This document shows, piece by piece, positions 37,245-49,600 of a stretch of 64,000 bases of DNA (the stretch's first letter is position 1; each line of letters starts with the position of its first letter). Below the pieces are notes generated by a model that saw nothing but the letters and a program-made list of their open reading frames with translations, ran no database searches and was not told where the DNA came from. A program made the translations under genes and the position numbers. The DNA comes from Populus alba (lineage: Eukaryota > Streptophyta > Magnoliopsida > Malpighiales > Salicaceae): NCBI RefSeq assembly GCF_005239225.2, contig NC_133289.1, positions 1,805,501 through 1,869,500 of the forward strand. Direction: 5' to 3'.

Positions 37245-38083
37245 CTAGGGTCTTTTCGCTTCTAGCAAACTCCCAAGCCCTAGTTGAACAGGAATATTTT
37301 TTTTCTTGTCTTTAGCAATTGCTTCTTGCATACTTTTCTTGGGACAAAGGCTCAGAAATTGTCTTTGAAAAATTTGATTGCCATGGTTTCTTTTTCACCA
37401 ACTCAAGGGTAGGCCTTGTAGTGGGCCTAGCAGTAGTAAAAAGAGGTCTGATTGCCCTTTTGACTTGGTGGTGATTTTAGTTTTTAGCAGGAAATAATAT
37501 AAAATCATTCTAAAACTAACTGTTTAAATTCTCAAATAATCAAGTAAAACACAGTAATTAAGTTGGCACAGAATTTTAAATTTAAAGACTTTTTATATAC
37601 TTAAAAAGTAATATAAATTATTCTAAAATCTCATTTGATTTATTTATTGTTCAGAAATGTGGTGGTTTTTATTTTTGAATATTTTTTAAAAGTATATTTG
37701 CTATGAAAAAAACTTTAAATTAATATTTTTTAGTATTTTTAAATTATTTTAATATATTAATATAAAAAAAAAAAAAAAATACTATGTAACATGTTATCAA
37801 ACACATGATTAACATCTTGATTGTGGAAATCAATACCCCCGTATAATTGTTTTAATTGAACATATTAAGAAGATAAAATAGGAGCTAATTAAGATATATT
37901 GAAAGTGTTGGATTTGTTCTAAGATTATGATGGTATTTCAATTACAACAACTATTCAAAACCAAGTTTCTGATCTAATTACCAAGAAATATATATATGAA
38001 AAGCAAGTCTCAACTTCCATGAGAATGTTTAACAAAAAGCAAGTGAGCAGAAGATCATTCATATGTAGACTTTCTTTGTCCTT
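37245..38083. repeat. Spacer with AT-rich repeat relic
   Basis: 37650-37800 carries the AT-rich dispersed family (tattttttaaaagtatatttg ... attaatataaaaaaaa). The remainder shows no gene. The last part is probably 3' untranslated region of the small minus-strand gene. Confidence 0.45.
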
Positions 38084-38382
38084 TCACTTCTTGGCTTCTT
38101 TTTCAGCCTTTCTTCTTGCTCTCCGTTTTCTTGAGCTTAGAGATGACTCAAACCCTCCATCCTCAGACTCTTCCAAATCTCTAAATGATTTCTTACATGT
38201 TCAAAAACAAAAACAAAACATTAACAAAAACAAACACAACATCTGCCTATGAAGAGAAAGGAGATAAGATGTTAAGAGATAGATACCTCTCTGAGCTCAG
38301 AAAAGCTTACAACATAGAAAGTAGCAGCAGCAGCAGCTACAACTCCTAGTATGGGAAGCGCTACCTGCATCCCTGCGTCCAT
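38084..38382 (-). CDS. Small membrane protein of 67 residues, two exons
   Basis: Exon 1 is 38382-38287 (32 residues) and exon 2 is 38191-38084 (35 residues plus TGA). The 95-nt intron has gtatct at its donor and tgtaag at its acceptor, is phase 0, and the frame is kept. The protein starts MDAGMQVALPILGVVAAAAATFYVVSF (quoted here as MDAGMQVALP plus ILGVVAAAAATFYVV), giving one hydrophobic segment at about 7-26. It then has an acidic stretch (DLEESEDGG) and a strongly basic tail (SRKRRARRKAEKEAKK). This fits a single-pass protein with the basic end in the cytosol, or an organelle-targeted peptide; its function is unknown. Position next to GABA-T suggests it corresponds to Arabidopsis At3g22210, annotated only as a transmembrane protein; that link is from memory. 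The gene is too short and split to appear as one open frame. Confidence 0.82.
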
Positions 38383-38780
38383 TTTTCCCAGTCCTGTTTT
38401 TTTTAATACAAGAAGGGAGGTGTTCTTGACTCTTTAACAGTAATTAAACAGATAAGGGGTGTCAACATCTATCCATGAAGATAATGTTTTCAAGCCGTGA
38501 CCATGAGAGGAACTGATTGGTCGAGGTTGAATGGGCCAATAACTCAGCCAGTTCAGAACCATCTAGTTCTGGATCTGCCAACACCCAGCCCAATCTCTTT
38601 ATTATGCCCTGGCCCATATTCCGAATATTATGTGTATGAACTTTGCCACTTTTTTCCCACCTTTTCTTTCTTTATAGATTTGATGGTCAAAGATATTCTA
38701 GGTCAATTTAGAAACCTCAACTAAGATTAATTTTTTTAAGGAAATAATTTCTAGTATACACTTTTTATATGAATCTTGGC
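38383..38780. promoter_or_regulatory. Upstream region of the small membrane-protein gene
   Basis: Just upstream of the start codon is a T-rich tract on the plus strand (A-rich on the gene strand). 38480-38650 is less AT-rich, with no coding signal. No specific element could be named. Confidence 0.35.
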
Positions 38781-38859
38781 TATTTTACATGCGCTTAGTC
38801 GCGGATAATAATTTTTTAAAAAAAAAAATTGGGTATATAAGCTATTTTGATATATTTTT

Positions 38860-40454
38860 TTACATAAAAAAATTCAAAGTGTAAATAAAAAAAAATTATG
38901 CAAGCTTCTAATCAAATAAGTTAGTAATCAACTATGTAAATAAATAAAAAAAATCATTGAGAATAACTGAAAGAGAAACTGAAAAAATTAAAAAATAGAT
39001 GTAGATCAAGATATTTTATCTCGTAAAATGAGACATTTACACGTTTGTGTCTACTAAATTTGTTTATTAAAATAAATAAAAGCTAATTAAAATAGAAACA
39101 TATATGAAACTAATTGAATAAAACAAAAGAAAAAAAAATGTTATGTAATGTTGAACATATTATAAATATTTTTTTATAAAATAAAGCTAATGTGTATAAA
39201 ATCATTAAAAAAAAAAAGACACTAAACCATATTGGCTTTTCAAACTCATTACTCATGTTATTAGATCAAAGCACCATAAATAAAGAAACCACCAAGCACC
39301 AAATATTAAAATCATAAAAAAAATCAATCACATAATAAATTATAATTAAAAGAATGAAGGTGAAAATTAAAATAAAAAATAAAATAGAGGACATAAAAAA
39401 ATAAATAAATTAGAGGGTTAAATTGAAAAGTAAAAAATTTAACAAAATGAAAAAGAAATAAATAGAATGAGAGCTAAATTAGAAAAAATAAATAACATAA
39501 ACTTTGATTAAATGTTGAAATTGAAAAACGATTAAAACTTTAGAAAAAAAATCCAAAGAAAAAAAAGAAAAAATAAAAAAAATAAAGACCAAATTGAAAA
39601 AAAAAAATGACAAATTATAATTTAAAGACTAAATTGAAAATATAAAAAAATTTTATAAAAAGAAGAAGGACGAGAATAAGCAATAAAAAACATAAGGATT
39701 GAAATTAAAAAACTAAAATAAAAAAGGATAAACATGTACTTTCTCTAGAATAGAGAGCAAATAAGAAAGAAAAAAAATGACCACAAGCAACAAATTGCTC
39801 ATCATTTGTTGCCACGTGTCAAATCATTAGGAAGAGGATATGATAGTGCTTCCAAAGACATGGCGTTAGGGCAAATTTGGCTACCGGATAGTGTTGCATG
39901 TGCCATAACTCCTTGACATGTAACGAGCATGCGCCTACAACTTTCTAGAATGAAAAGTTATTTTTCCAGCTTAAAAATACAAGAAGATCACACACTAGCA
40001 CAACGTGTGTGTGTGTATAAATATGTGTGAAAGGACAAAAATACATCTACACACTTGCCTTTTTTTTTTTAATCTTTTCCAAGAGTAAAAACATATTTTT
40101 ACTATATTCTAAGAAGTGAAAAACCTAAAAATCCTTGGTCAAAAACACTAAATTTTCTTACCTTAAAGATAAATAAGTATTTTTATTGTTTTAAATTTTT
40201 TTCCAGAGATCATATAACTTATAGTCAATGGTTCTTAATTTTGTTGACCTTGGAAGTACATACAATATTTCACTATGTATAAAACTTGGAAAAGATTGGC
40301 ATACCTCTTAATAATTTTTTAATGACCAATAAACCTATGAAAAAAATCAAATTACTCCATCATTAAGATTTTTTTTTTCCACCAAGAGTAAAATAGCAAT
40401 TTTACTGTAGCAATTCATAATAAATTATGCCTAGTGTTATAATAAAAATCTCAC

Positions 40455-40455
<1 letters not shown>
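38860..40455 (+). repeat. Long dispersed repeat, copy 2
   Basis: Same order of landmarks as 1572-3340 and same orientation: tatgcaagcttctaat (38897), cacgtttgtgtctactaaattt (39040), actaaattgaaaa tracts (39585-39640), gccacgtgtcaaatc (39811), tttggctaccgg (39878), taatgaccaata (40320) and aaaatctcaca (40445). The two copies differ at many positions, so they are old. It is not interrupted by the hAT element seen in copy 1, so it shows the empty site. Confidence 0.65.

Positions 40456-40529
<74 letters not shown>
40456..40529 (+). repeat. Compound microsatellite (CT)n(AT)n
   Basis: About 15 CT units (40457-40485) followed directly by about 22 TA units to 40529. It abuts the right end of repeat copy 2. 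Confidence 0.95.
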
Positions 40530-40532
<3 letters not shown>

Positions 40533-43500
40533 GTTTAAAATTAAAATTTAAAAAGTTAAGAGAGAAAATAAATTTTATTAACTATCAAATATTTTAATGC
40601 CGCTATCACATAGTATTCATTTTTATTTAATTGATTGCATTTTTTTATTTTTTTTTTTTTTATCTTGCGGAGATTTCATAAAACCAGCTTTCTAGATATT
40701 GGCACATATTGTTAAGGATCCAAAAGGTTACTCAATTCACTTTTTAAATCAATTTTATTATATTGCTTTTTGGTGTGTTGTTCTCTCTCTCACATTTTTA
40801 TAGAATTTATAATAATATTCTCTTCGTCACTAAGAAAGCTAGCCATACTAACACTTTTAATATCAGTCAATTGAAAATACTTATAGCAGAAGAAAAATTT
40901 AACTTAGTTTTTAAGAAAATATTTTTTTAAGCATAATACACTTTGGAGAGATTGTAATTTTTTTAAAAAAATATTGGTATTTTGTTGATTATATTAAATT
41001 TAATTTTCAGTTTTTTAATTATTATATATTGCTTTGATTCTTTTTCTTATTTAATTTTTTCCAATTTTGTCTCTTAAAATCTGATTTAAATTTATTTGTA
41101 TACCAACTTTTGTCCTTGCTATTTATTTTATTTGAAATAATTCATGAAATTGATTATTTTTTTCAATTTCATCATCTTTTAAATTTTTTATTTGTTAGGT
41201 TTAGTCTATATTCTTTAATTGTTATTTGTATTATTTGAAATAAATATAAAATTAAATTGTGTTTTCAATTTCATCATTCTTTGATCTTTTCATTTGTTAA
41301 ATTTGGTCCCTAGAGTCTTTAATAAACTTGAAAAAATAAATTAAAATTTAATTTTTTTTTAATTATTTTTCATGGTATAGTCAAATACTATTAAGTATTT
41401 ATTTATTTTTCATGATACTGCAAAAAAAAAAAAAGATTCTACTGGAAAAAATTAACTAGTTTATATAGTAAACAAGATTTTACTTTTGTGTTTTTAATTT
41501 TCTTCAAGGCACTCGTTCGAATTGGTGTCTTGTAATTCCATCCAAATTGGGGTGGCAATGGAACCCACCAAAAGCCATAGCAGAATGAAAAGGTGACGAA
41601 CAAGTCCATACAACTTCATCCCATTTTGGTGCTCGGATTTGAAAGAATTTTAGCTATGAAAATGACTCATCCTTTTTTTTTAAAAAAAAAAAAAACAGTT
41701 AGGTGTTGCGCTTTGAATTTTTAAAACAACTAGTCAAGCGTGGTTAGGTTGTTTTTTTTTTTCTAATTTTTTTTTTAAAAAAACATTAAATTAATATTTT
41801 TAAATAAAAAATACACTTAGATTAAAAAGCACCGAAAATCGCAATAATAGACACAACTACTTCTTGGAAACATCTTTTTGTCTCTTTCCCTTCCAAAATT
41901 TGAAGTCATCTCTACTAATTATCCCTTTGTGATGTTTCTATCATTATATTATGTATATTTTATTTCATTTTGTAGATTGGGGTGTCTCGGAGTTTTTTTT
42001 TAACCTCCACGACTTTGGGACTGGTTAGTAGAGGCTCACCATCTACAAGAATTATTATGCTACGTAACTATTTACTCTTTTTATATTTTTGGATAACTAT
42101 ACATCGTGTTTTCACTGCACCGTTAAACAATTTTGTCAATAAATTTATTTTGTTGATGTAAGGTATACAATTTATTGGTAATATTTTTACTAATGATATT
42201 ATCAACAAAATCCATCTGTCAAAATATTAATCATCAGTAATTTCCTGTTTCATCACTAATTCTATCAAAAATAAAATAATTAAACACCAACAATCTTACG
42301 TATTAGAAAGCGTGCCAAATTAATTTCTACGATAACTTTACTAACAATGTTTTTTTTAACAGTAATTAATGATGGATTGGTCATCAATGATTGTGGCATA
42401 GACAATAAATATTTTATTTAAAAAAATATAACAAATATATTTTTATAATAATTTTAAAATAAATTCCTGTATTTTAATTAGAACGATAACATATCTTTCC
42501 TGTATTCTATAGACTTTGTAGAAGTCAACGGTATAAGACCAGGTCAGGTTTCAAGATTCACCAGTTGCCAAAATGAATCGGAAAATTCAGCATAATAAAT
42601 CAATACAGCAAGTGGATGGAGTATTGAGCCCTTCTTGCACAAAAATGTTAATAAAAAATATTACGTATCCTTTGATTTGTTAATTTATTGTTGAACGGAC
42701 GGCCTTTTACTTGTTTAGCTATTTCTAACTAGAATTATTAGCATTGGCATATGTATTGACCTCCAATTAAATGATAGAAAAATAACGATAGCCTTGTCTA
42801 GGTGCATTTTGTATAGTTTCATATTATATTTCTAAGATTCAAAACTAAAAAAAAAAAAGAAAAAAGAATAGAATGCACATGACTTTTTTTTCTAGAATAA
42901 AATGGATAAGTTTTTAAGGATTGTTGTTTTATCTGGTGAGTAATAAATACAATACAAATATTGTAAACCCGATTCAAAATCTAACCAAAATCTAAATCGA
43001 GATATATTTATTTATATTATATAGATAGATATGTTAAACGTTTTTTTAATTTAATATACTATATACATCCTCTGATACTAACATAACACAACACACATAT
43101 ATGATACTTATAATTCCATCATAGAATTTATGTGCCTATCTCAAATAAATAAATAAATATTACTATTTATTTTATATTGAATAATAAATAATACTCAAAT
43201 AATAAATATATATATATATATATGAATGAAATTATCAACTAATTAAAGATATTGTGGAAATTAATTAAGAAACTCATGCATGTTTGTGACCATTTCTTTC
43301 ATTTGTTTGAAGGCCTCCCTCCTATCATAAAAGGGTCAACTATATACATGCAAGTTAAGAAACTGATCAAACATGCAAAGTTAAGACGACGATGACTCAT
43401 GCAAGTTAAGAAACTGATCAAACTTGCAAACCTGAGGGGCTATAGACTATAAATAAAAAAAAAGGTCGAGAATTAATCAAACAGACCTACATAACCATAC

Positions 43501-44590
43501 AATTAAACAAGTTATTTTCCATGTTGGAAATTTTTTTTCTATTTAATATACATGATAGGGATATTTTTTATTAATATTAATAAATATGTCAATGATATTT
43601 TTATTTTTTTAATATTATGCATTTAATAGTTGATAGTGAGCTATAAATAAATTATGAATCCTTCAACCGTCAAGGGGTTCAAAATCTTCATTATCTATTA
43701 TATATTTATTTACAAAGTATATATTTATAAAATTATTGCATTTCTCTTCAAAAATCACTGACTTAATCATTAAAAAATTTCTAAATTCATTAAAAAAAAA
43801 TTATAAATACCAGACATCATTCATCTCAAAAGAAGAATGAATCAAATTTTTATAATATTAACTAGTTATCCAAAATATAACTTTTTTTATTGAAACTATT
43901 TGAATTTTTTAAGATATCATCCGTACATTATCAATTTATATTTTCTAATAGCATCAAATGTTAATTAGGAGCCTATGGAATGATGAAGAAGCAAATGCAC
44001 AAAACTTTTGTTTACTATCCACCTAGTCTATTGATAAAATATATATATATATATAAAAAACAAATCCAATGAAGGGTGGATTTTGGTTAAGATTCGAGTT
44101 ATAGATAGAAAGACTAACTAAAACAGATTTTTTAAAAAAAATAATTAAAATCAATAATATTGTTTTAATAAAAAATTTCAATAAAAAAAATTATATAGTT
44201 CAAGTTTTGACTATATAACACCTAGATCATTAGATTAACTCAGGTCTTTGATGTAGTTATTTTAGTTATTTTTACTTTGTATTTTTTCCAACTCGAATAG
44301 GTTTTAGGTCTCGAGTATGGGTTTGCCTACCACGCAAATCCAAACTTTAAAAACAATGATAAAAAGAATCTAGAATAGTTGATTTACTAGTTAAAAAAAT
44401 TACATTTTTTCTTGAACTTTTAGATTAGAACTTTGAAATCAACACATAAAAAGATTTATTAAATTCTTTTAGATGCATCATATCATAAAATAGAAAAATT
44501 TCTTATGTTTTAAAAAATATATCAGATAATATATTTTTAAAATTATTAAAAATAATAATTAACATGCAAACTAATTTTGAAAAATCCACT
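40530..44590. repeat. Gene-poor AT-rich spacer
   Basis: No convincing gene in 4 kb. 42110-42430 has repeated gatgg/catca words and (a)ccgttaaacaat that faintly recall ends of CACTA-type elements, but no inverted repeat was fixed. 43210-43224 and 44039-44054 are TA runs. 41490-41640 is a less biased island with no recognised product. Confidence 0.45.
43347..43430 (+). repeat. Short tandem direct repeat, 51-bp period
   Basis: A 33-bp word starting catgcaagttaagaaactga occurs at 43347 and 43398, nearly identical (one base differs, catgcaaa versus cttgcaaa at the end). Confidence 0.85.
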
Positions 44591-44595
44591 ACAGT

Positions 44596-44785
44596 TAAAA
44601 AAAAAAAAAAAACTAAAAAAGGAGCAAATGTCACGCTCGGCCGAAGAAAAGATGGTCGTCGCCTATGCAGCACACGTAGAAGGGCGGTTTGGTCGGTCGA
44701 CAAGGGCCGCCATTTTGAGACCAAAAAGCCACACATTTTTCTTTGTTGTTCAGTGACCAATGGCACCTTCCTTGTGTTATAAACT
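44596..44785. other. Locally GC-richer island of unknown origin
   Basis: After a run of about 17 A at 44598, the sequence to about 44780 is far richer in G and C than its surroundings (words cacgctcggccg, ggtcggtcgacaagggccgcc). Both strands have open frames across it (44564-44782 plus, 44503-44766 minus), but neither contains a motif that I recognise. It may be a captured fragment or a transposon end. Confidence 0.35.
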
Positions 44786-44789
44786 TTAA

Positions 44790-46640
44790 AAATGAATTTA
44801 ATGATCTTATATGAAGTTAATTAGTTCCAATACTCAAAGTTTTGATTGAAAAAATTCTTTAATTGCAGCCTATAATAATAAAAATTAATTATAAAACTCG
44901 TTTAAGTTCATAATCTAATTCAAAATTCAAGTAAAAAATTGAGTGATTTTTTTTAAGAGAATCAAATTAGGTTTTATATAGGTTTTGACCATGAATTAAC
45001 TTGTTTAGTTGATTAAATTGACCCGTTCCACCCGAGTCTGGTATAATAAGAAAATTAAAAAATAGGTACCAATGCTTTTGATCTTGTGTTTATTTTTGTG
45101 TTAATTTATGTTTCAAATTGTTTTTTATCAAAAAATATATTAGATTTATGTTTTTTATGGTTTTAATATACTAATATCAAAAATAAAAATTTTAAAAAAT
45201 CATTTTAATATACAATAAAGGCATTATTTTTCTTGGGTATTTTTTTTACTATACAGCAGACAGTTATAAAATACATGGGTAAAATAACAAGTAATTTGAT
45301 GGTCAAACTTACTAGATGATGATGATCATTGCTGTTAAAACTTATTTACATATATGGCAAAAAGAAGAAGAAAAAGGCTAAGCATAAAATCGGTTTTGGT
45401 TTAAATTTAGCTAATTATGATTAGTTATATGATAGAAGAAAGAACAAATTAGATAATTAATTATTGTTATTTAAATAATCGGTTTGAAATATAAATATTC
45501 TATATATAATTTATTTTTGTTTTCCACCTATGAGATGAAATTTATGTTGTCAGAAACAATTCACCCAGATTGGACTGTAGGCAATCAGAAATGGAGCATG
45601 ATTAACTTGATTTATTTAATTTTTTTTTTTTATGATGTAAAATATAATTATGAAAAATCGTTTGATTTATTGAAAAACAATTTTTTTTTACTAGCATACC
45701 AAATGTGAGTTTATATCTATATTATTAAATTAATGAATGATTAAGCTATTAAATTATCAAATTGTTAATTTTAAAACTCGTAAAATTAGTTGAGGTGCAC
45801 ACAAACTGACTTGAACATTCAATTTTAAAAAAATTTACATGAAATTTTTTAAAAAAAATGATGAATGTGGTAAACATACAATTTTATTAGCTAAAGGTTT
45901 CAAATTCAATTCCTGCAAATTATAGTTTTTTTTTTGTTAAAAAAAAAAAACAAGTGAATACCCAATCTCAGCCTGTTTAAAAATATGGTTACGGTTATTT
46001 TTCAAAGTGCTTTTCACTTGTAAATGCATCAAAGTAATATATTTTTTTATTTTTAAAAAATTATTTTTGATATCAACACATTAAAATAATTTGAAAATAT
46101 AAAAAAAATATTATTTTGAAGAAAAAAAATAAAAAATTTAATTTTTTTTAAAAACACTTTTTAAACACAAAAACAAACTAATTTTAGGTTTTTTTCCAGA
46201 TTCTATTTTTAATATCACCCCAAAATAGCAAACATAACTGGATTCAAATCAAACCAATAGATACAACCAAATTAATAACATAAGTTAATGATCAGGATTA
46301 TCTCAAAATACTGATATCATCTCGTACGGACAGTAAATACAGAAATATGAATTTATCTTATGACATTAATATAATACAAGAAATATGATTATTAAAATTA
46401 TCAATAATGTATGATCTATTTTAATTTCTTAATCTAAATCAGCAAACTAATTGAAACTCATATATGAATTTGTAACTAATTATTCATTTTTTAATTATTT
46501 TTCTTCAAATCAAATAAGAGCTCATAAAACATTCTTATCAATGTTTTAGACAATTTATATATGGTAAGTAAAAAGAGATCAAGGGGCAAAACCTAAGATG
46601 GAACCAAACCGGCAGCGTTCCGACCCAACCATCGTCCTAT
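44790..46640. repeat. Repeat-rich spacer upstream of the coiled-coil gene
   Basis: AT-rich family members at about 45110-45240 and 46010-46170 (the latter runs from gtgcttttcacttgtaaatgc to aaacactttttaaac). 44985-45045 contains acccgttccacccgagtctgg, a worn repeat word seen in other parts of the window. The promoter of the next gene occupies the last few hundred bases. Confidence 0.5.
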
Positions 46641-46659
46641 TGGACTGACCCCACCAATC

Positions 46660-49600
46660 ACTCCTAGGTGGAGTCCACTTCTCCCTCCTCTCCTTCCCTC
46701 CTTTGTATAAGATTCTCTCTTTCTTTCCTCTCACACACTATAAAAAAATACAAAGAAAAAACCTTTTCCTCTCTCAAATTTCTCTTCTCCTCCACCACTA
46801 CCACCGTAACTCTCTCTAAATTTTTCGTTTTTCTTGTAAAACAGGGAAATCCCATTTTTTTAAGATAAAGGAAGTAATCCAGCTTCGATTTTTCTCTCAG
46901 GTAAACTATCTTTCGTCTGTGTTTTCTTTAGCTCTGTTTCTTGCTCAAAGTTTCAGTCTTTTTTATCAAGAAATCATCAGTGAAGTGTGTTTTTCTTGCA
47001 GTGATCAATATTTTTTTGATGTTGTTGATGATGATGGTTCAGTGTTCAGTTTGTTTGCGATCTTGGGCTGTGCTTTTTATTTTTTTTAGAATTTGATCAT
47101 CACTCTGTTCGTAATTTTTTCATGTTCAAATCTGAAATGGATGGGCATAGAAAGGGTAATAAATACCTTGCTTGCTGGAAATGTTGATTGAAAAAGGAAA
47201 GGAAATAAAAGCAGAAAGCTTTGATCACTTTGCTTTATTTTTTTTCTTTTTTACAAAAGCCTCTATTTTAGGTCTGATCATTGACCTCTTATTATTTTCC
47301 TTTCTGGTTAGTAAAAATAAAATTTTTATTCATAATTTAAAGATCAATGAACACGGTGGTTGTTTGTCAAATTTTTTTTGTCAAAATAAATCTGATTTTA
47401 TTTGCTTTTCTGTAGTATCTTTCAGTGATCAATCTTTAAGAACGCATGGAATTTGTTTTAGATCGTTTTGTAGCCAAACGTTTTTGTTTTTTCCACTCCA
47501 GCTAACAGTGGATGTGTCAATGATTGTCAGAGGTTGTTTAGAAGGTTTTAGCATTATATTTTAAATTTTACTTGAAAATTGTTAAAATAATATTTTTAAA
47601 AATAAAAAATTAAATATTTTAAAAATATCATTTCACCAAACAGTCTCCAACAATAATTTGGAATAAAAAAGAAAAAATTCAATTTTTTATCCTTTGAAAT
47701 TGTTACTTCACGCTAGTATCTTGAATTTTTATTGTTACATGAAAAATTAAATAGCCATGTTACAATTTATAACACTAAAGCGTTATTATTCAAACCGTCT
47801 TCGAATCAACCTGACTATATTTTGGGTTAGATAAATCATATTAAAATTGATTTAATTTAATCTGGTTAGTTGATTTAATTTTTTTAATAAAAAAATATTT
47901 TTTAAAACTTTTTTTTAAATAAAAAGTTTCTTTTATAATTAACATGTACCAATCTCTTAATATGTAACTCGAGTCTTGATCTAAATAAATTTGTATTAGA
48001 GCAAATTTTGTTGGTCATATATTTTTTTAATGAAAAATTGTTTTTTTAATTCATAAATTATAATTTATTTTTCTTAAAAAATACAATATAATTTGGGATA
48101 GATTTAAAAAAAATTATATTAAAATTGATTTAGTTTAATCTAGTTAGTTAACATGTTTTTTAGTGTAAACTCAATTTGATATTTTATAAATAAAATAAAA
48201 AATGTATATTTTTAATATTTTATTTTTAATAATTTTTTTTATATAATTAACATGTACTAAATAAAATACAATTTTGAATTATTTATTTTTGCTAAAATTA
48301 AGTGTGGTTTATATTTTTTAGATCGTTTTGATGTGCTAATATCAAAAATAATTTTTAAAAAATAAAAAAAATTATTGGCATGTATTTCGGCACGAAAAGT
48401 TATTTGAAAAGCAACCATTAGCACACTGTCAAACACGCTTTTAATTTGTAACCCGAGTCTTGATTTAAACTGGTTTGAATAAATTTGCAGTAGACCAAAT
48501 TTTGCTGGCCATATATTTTTTTAATGAAAAACTGTTTTTTCTTTAATTCACAGATTACAATTTATTTTTCTGAAAAGATACAATATAATTGGTTACATAT
48601 TTCTAATTTCGTATCTGTCAGAGTCATTATTCGGCGTATGATTTACAGCAGAGAGGGATTATAGAAACTTGGGTAGGGGTCACCGTCCTTGATTAATTTT
48701 CATATTTAAGGGTGTGCCTGTATGGAGCTATTTGATGATATAAAAGGTTTAAATTGAGCTGTCACACAATTTTAACTTTAAAATTGGGAAATAAAACAAA
48801 AATATGCAAAAGAGAGATGAGATACAGATGGAATGCCAGCCTTGATGGGATCCCACCCGCTATGCATCCTTTCTGGTCTCGATATGTACGCTTTTATTTT
48901 TTATTTTTTATTTTTGCTTCAATACATGGTATTTTTTCATGTTTAATGTTTTGATTGATCAATCTCATCTGCTTTCCAATTGGACGGTCATGTTTCCATA
49001 GTCAATCATGGAAAAGGAGGATTTGATGGCCCTTGAGTGAAAGTTAATGAGGCCCCACATGGCTTTTTCACATTTTCACATGATGGGATGTCATGATAAT
49101 AGGTTAGGTGATTTGGGATCTTATATAGTCCTAGTAAATTGTATTTGAATACATACAAGAACAATAGTAAGCTCTTTATCTTAATACCAGTATAGTATTT
49201 TTTAATTTTAATTTAATTTTATGATGTATTTTGGATAAACATCATCAAATACAAATTATTACCAGGTTCACATGTTGTTGTGATATGTTACATAAATTGC
49301 GCCAGGATTTCTGAACCCACCAACGCCATTAATTGCTACTTTTTTGGTGTCATGTTTTGATCTCGAAATATGTTTTTTCAACTATAGATGTTTAGACTTT
49401 GTGTAGTAAAATCTAGAAATTTGATAACGTGTATGGAAATAAATGACAAGATCTTTGGGGCCGGGAAACGGGTTGTTCATAGATGGGTTGGGACGGGTAT
49501 CTACCAGGCCGGCTGCCCTTCCAAGAGGGCAGGTGGAGAGCAAAGCATACAGCCTGGTAAAATGCAGCATCTTGGAATTTTATGTTCTATGAAATGCATT

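Noticed and set aside
39997..40529. Possible hairpin or satellite near 40.0-40.5 kb
   Set aside because: A plain gtgtgt run and a CT/AT microsatellite account for it; no larger unit was seen.
42110..42430. Possible CACTA transposon ends
   Set aside because: Some repeated gatgg/catca words recall subterminal repeats, but I could not find CACTA termini or a 3-bp target duplication.
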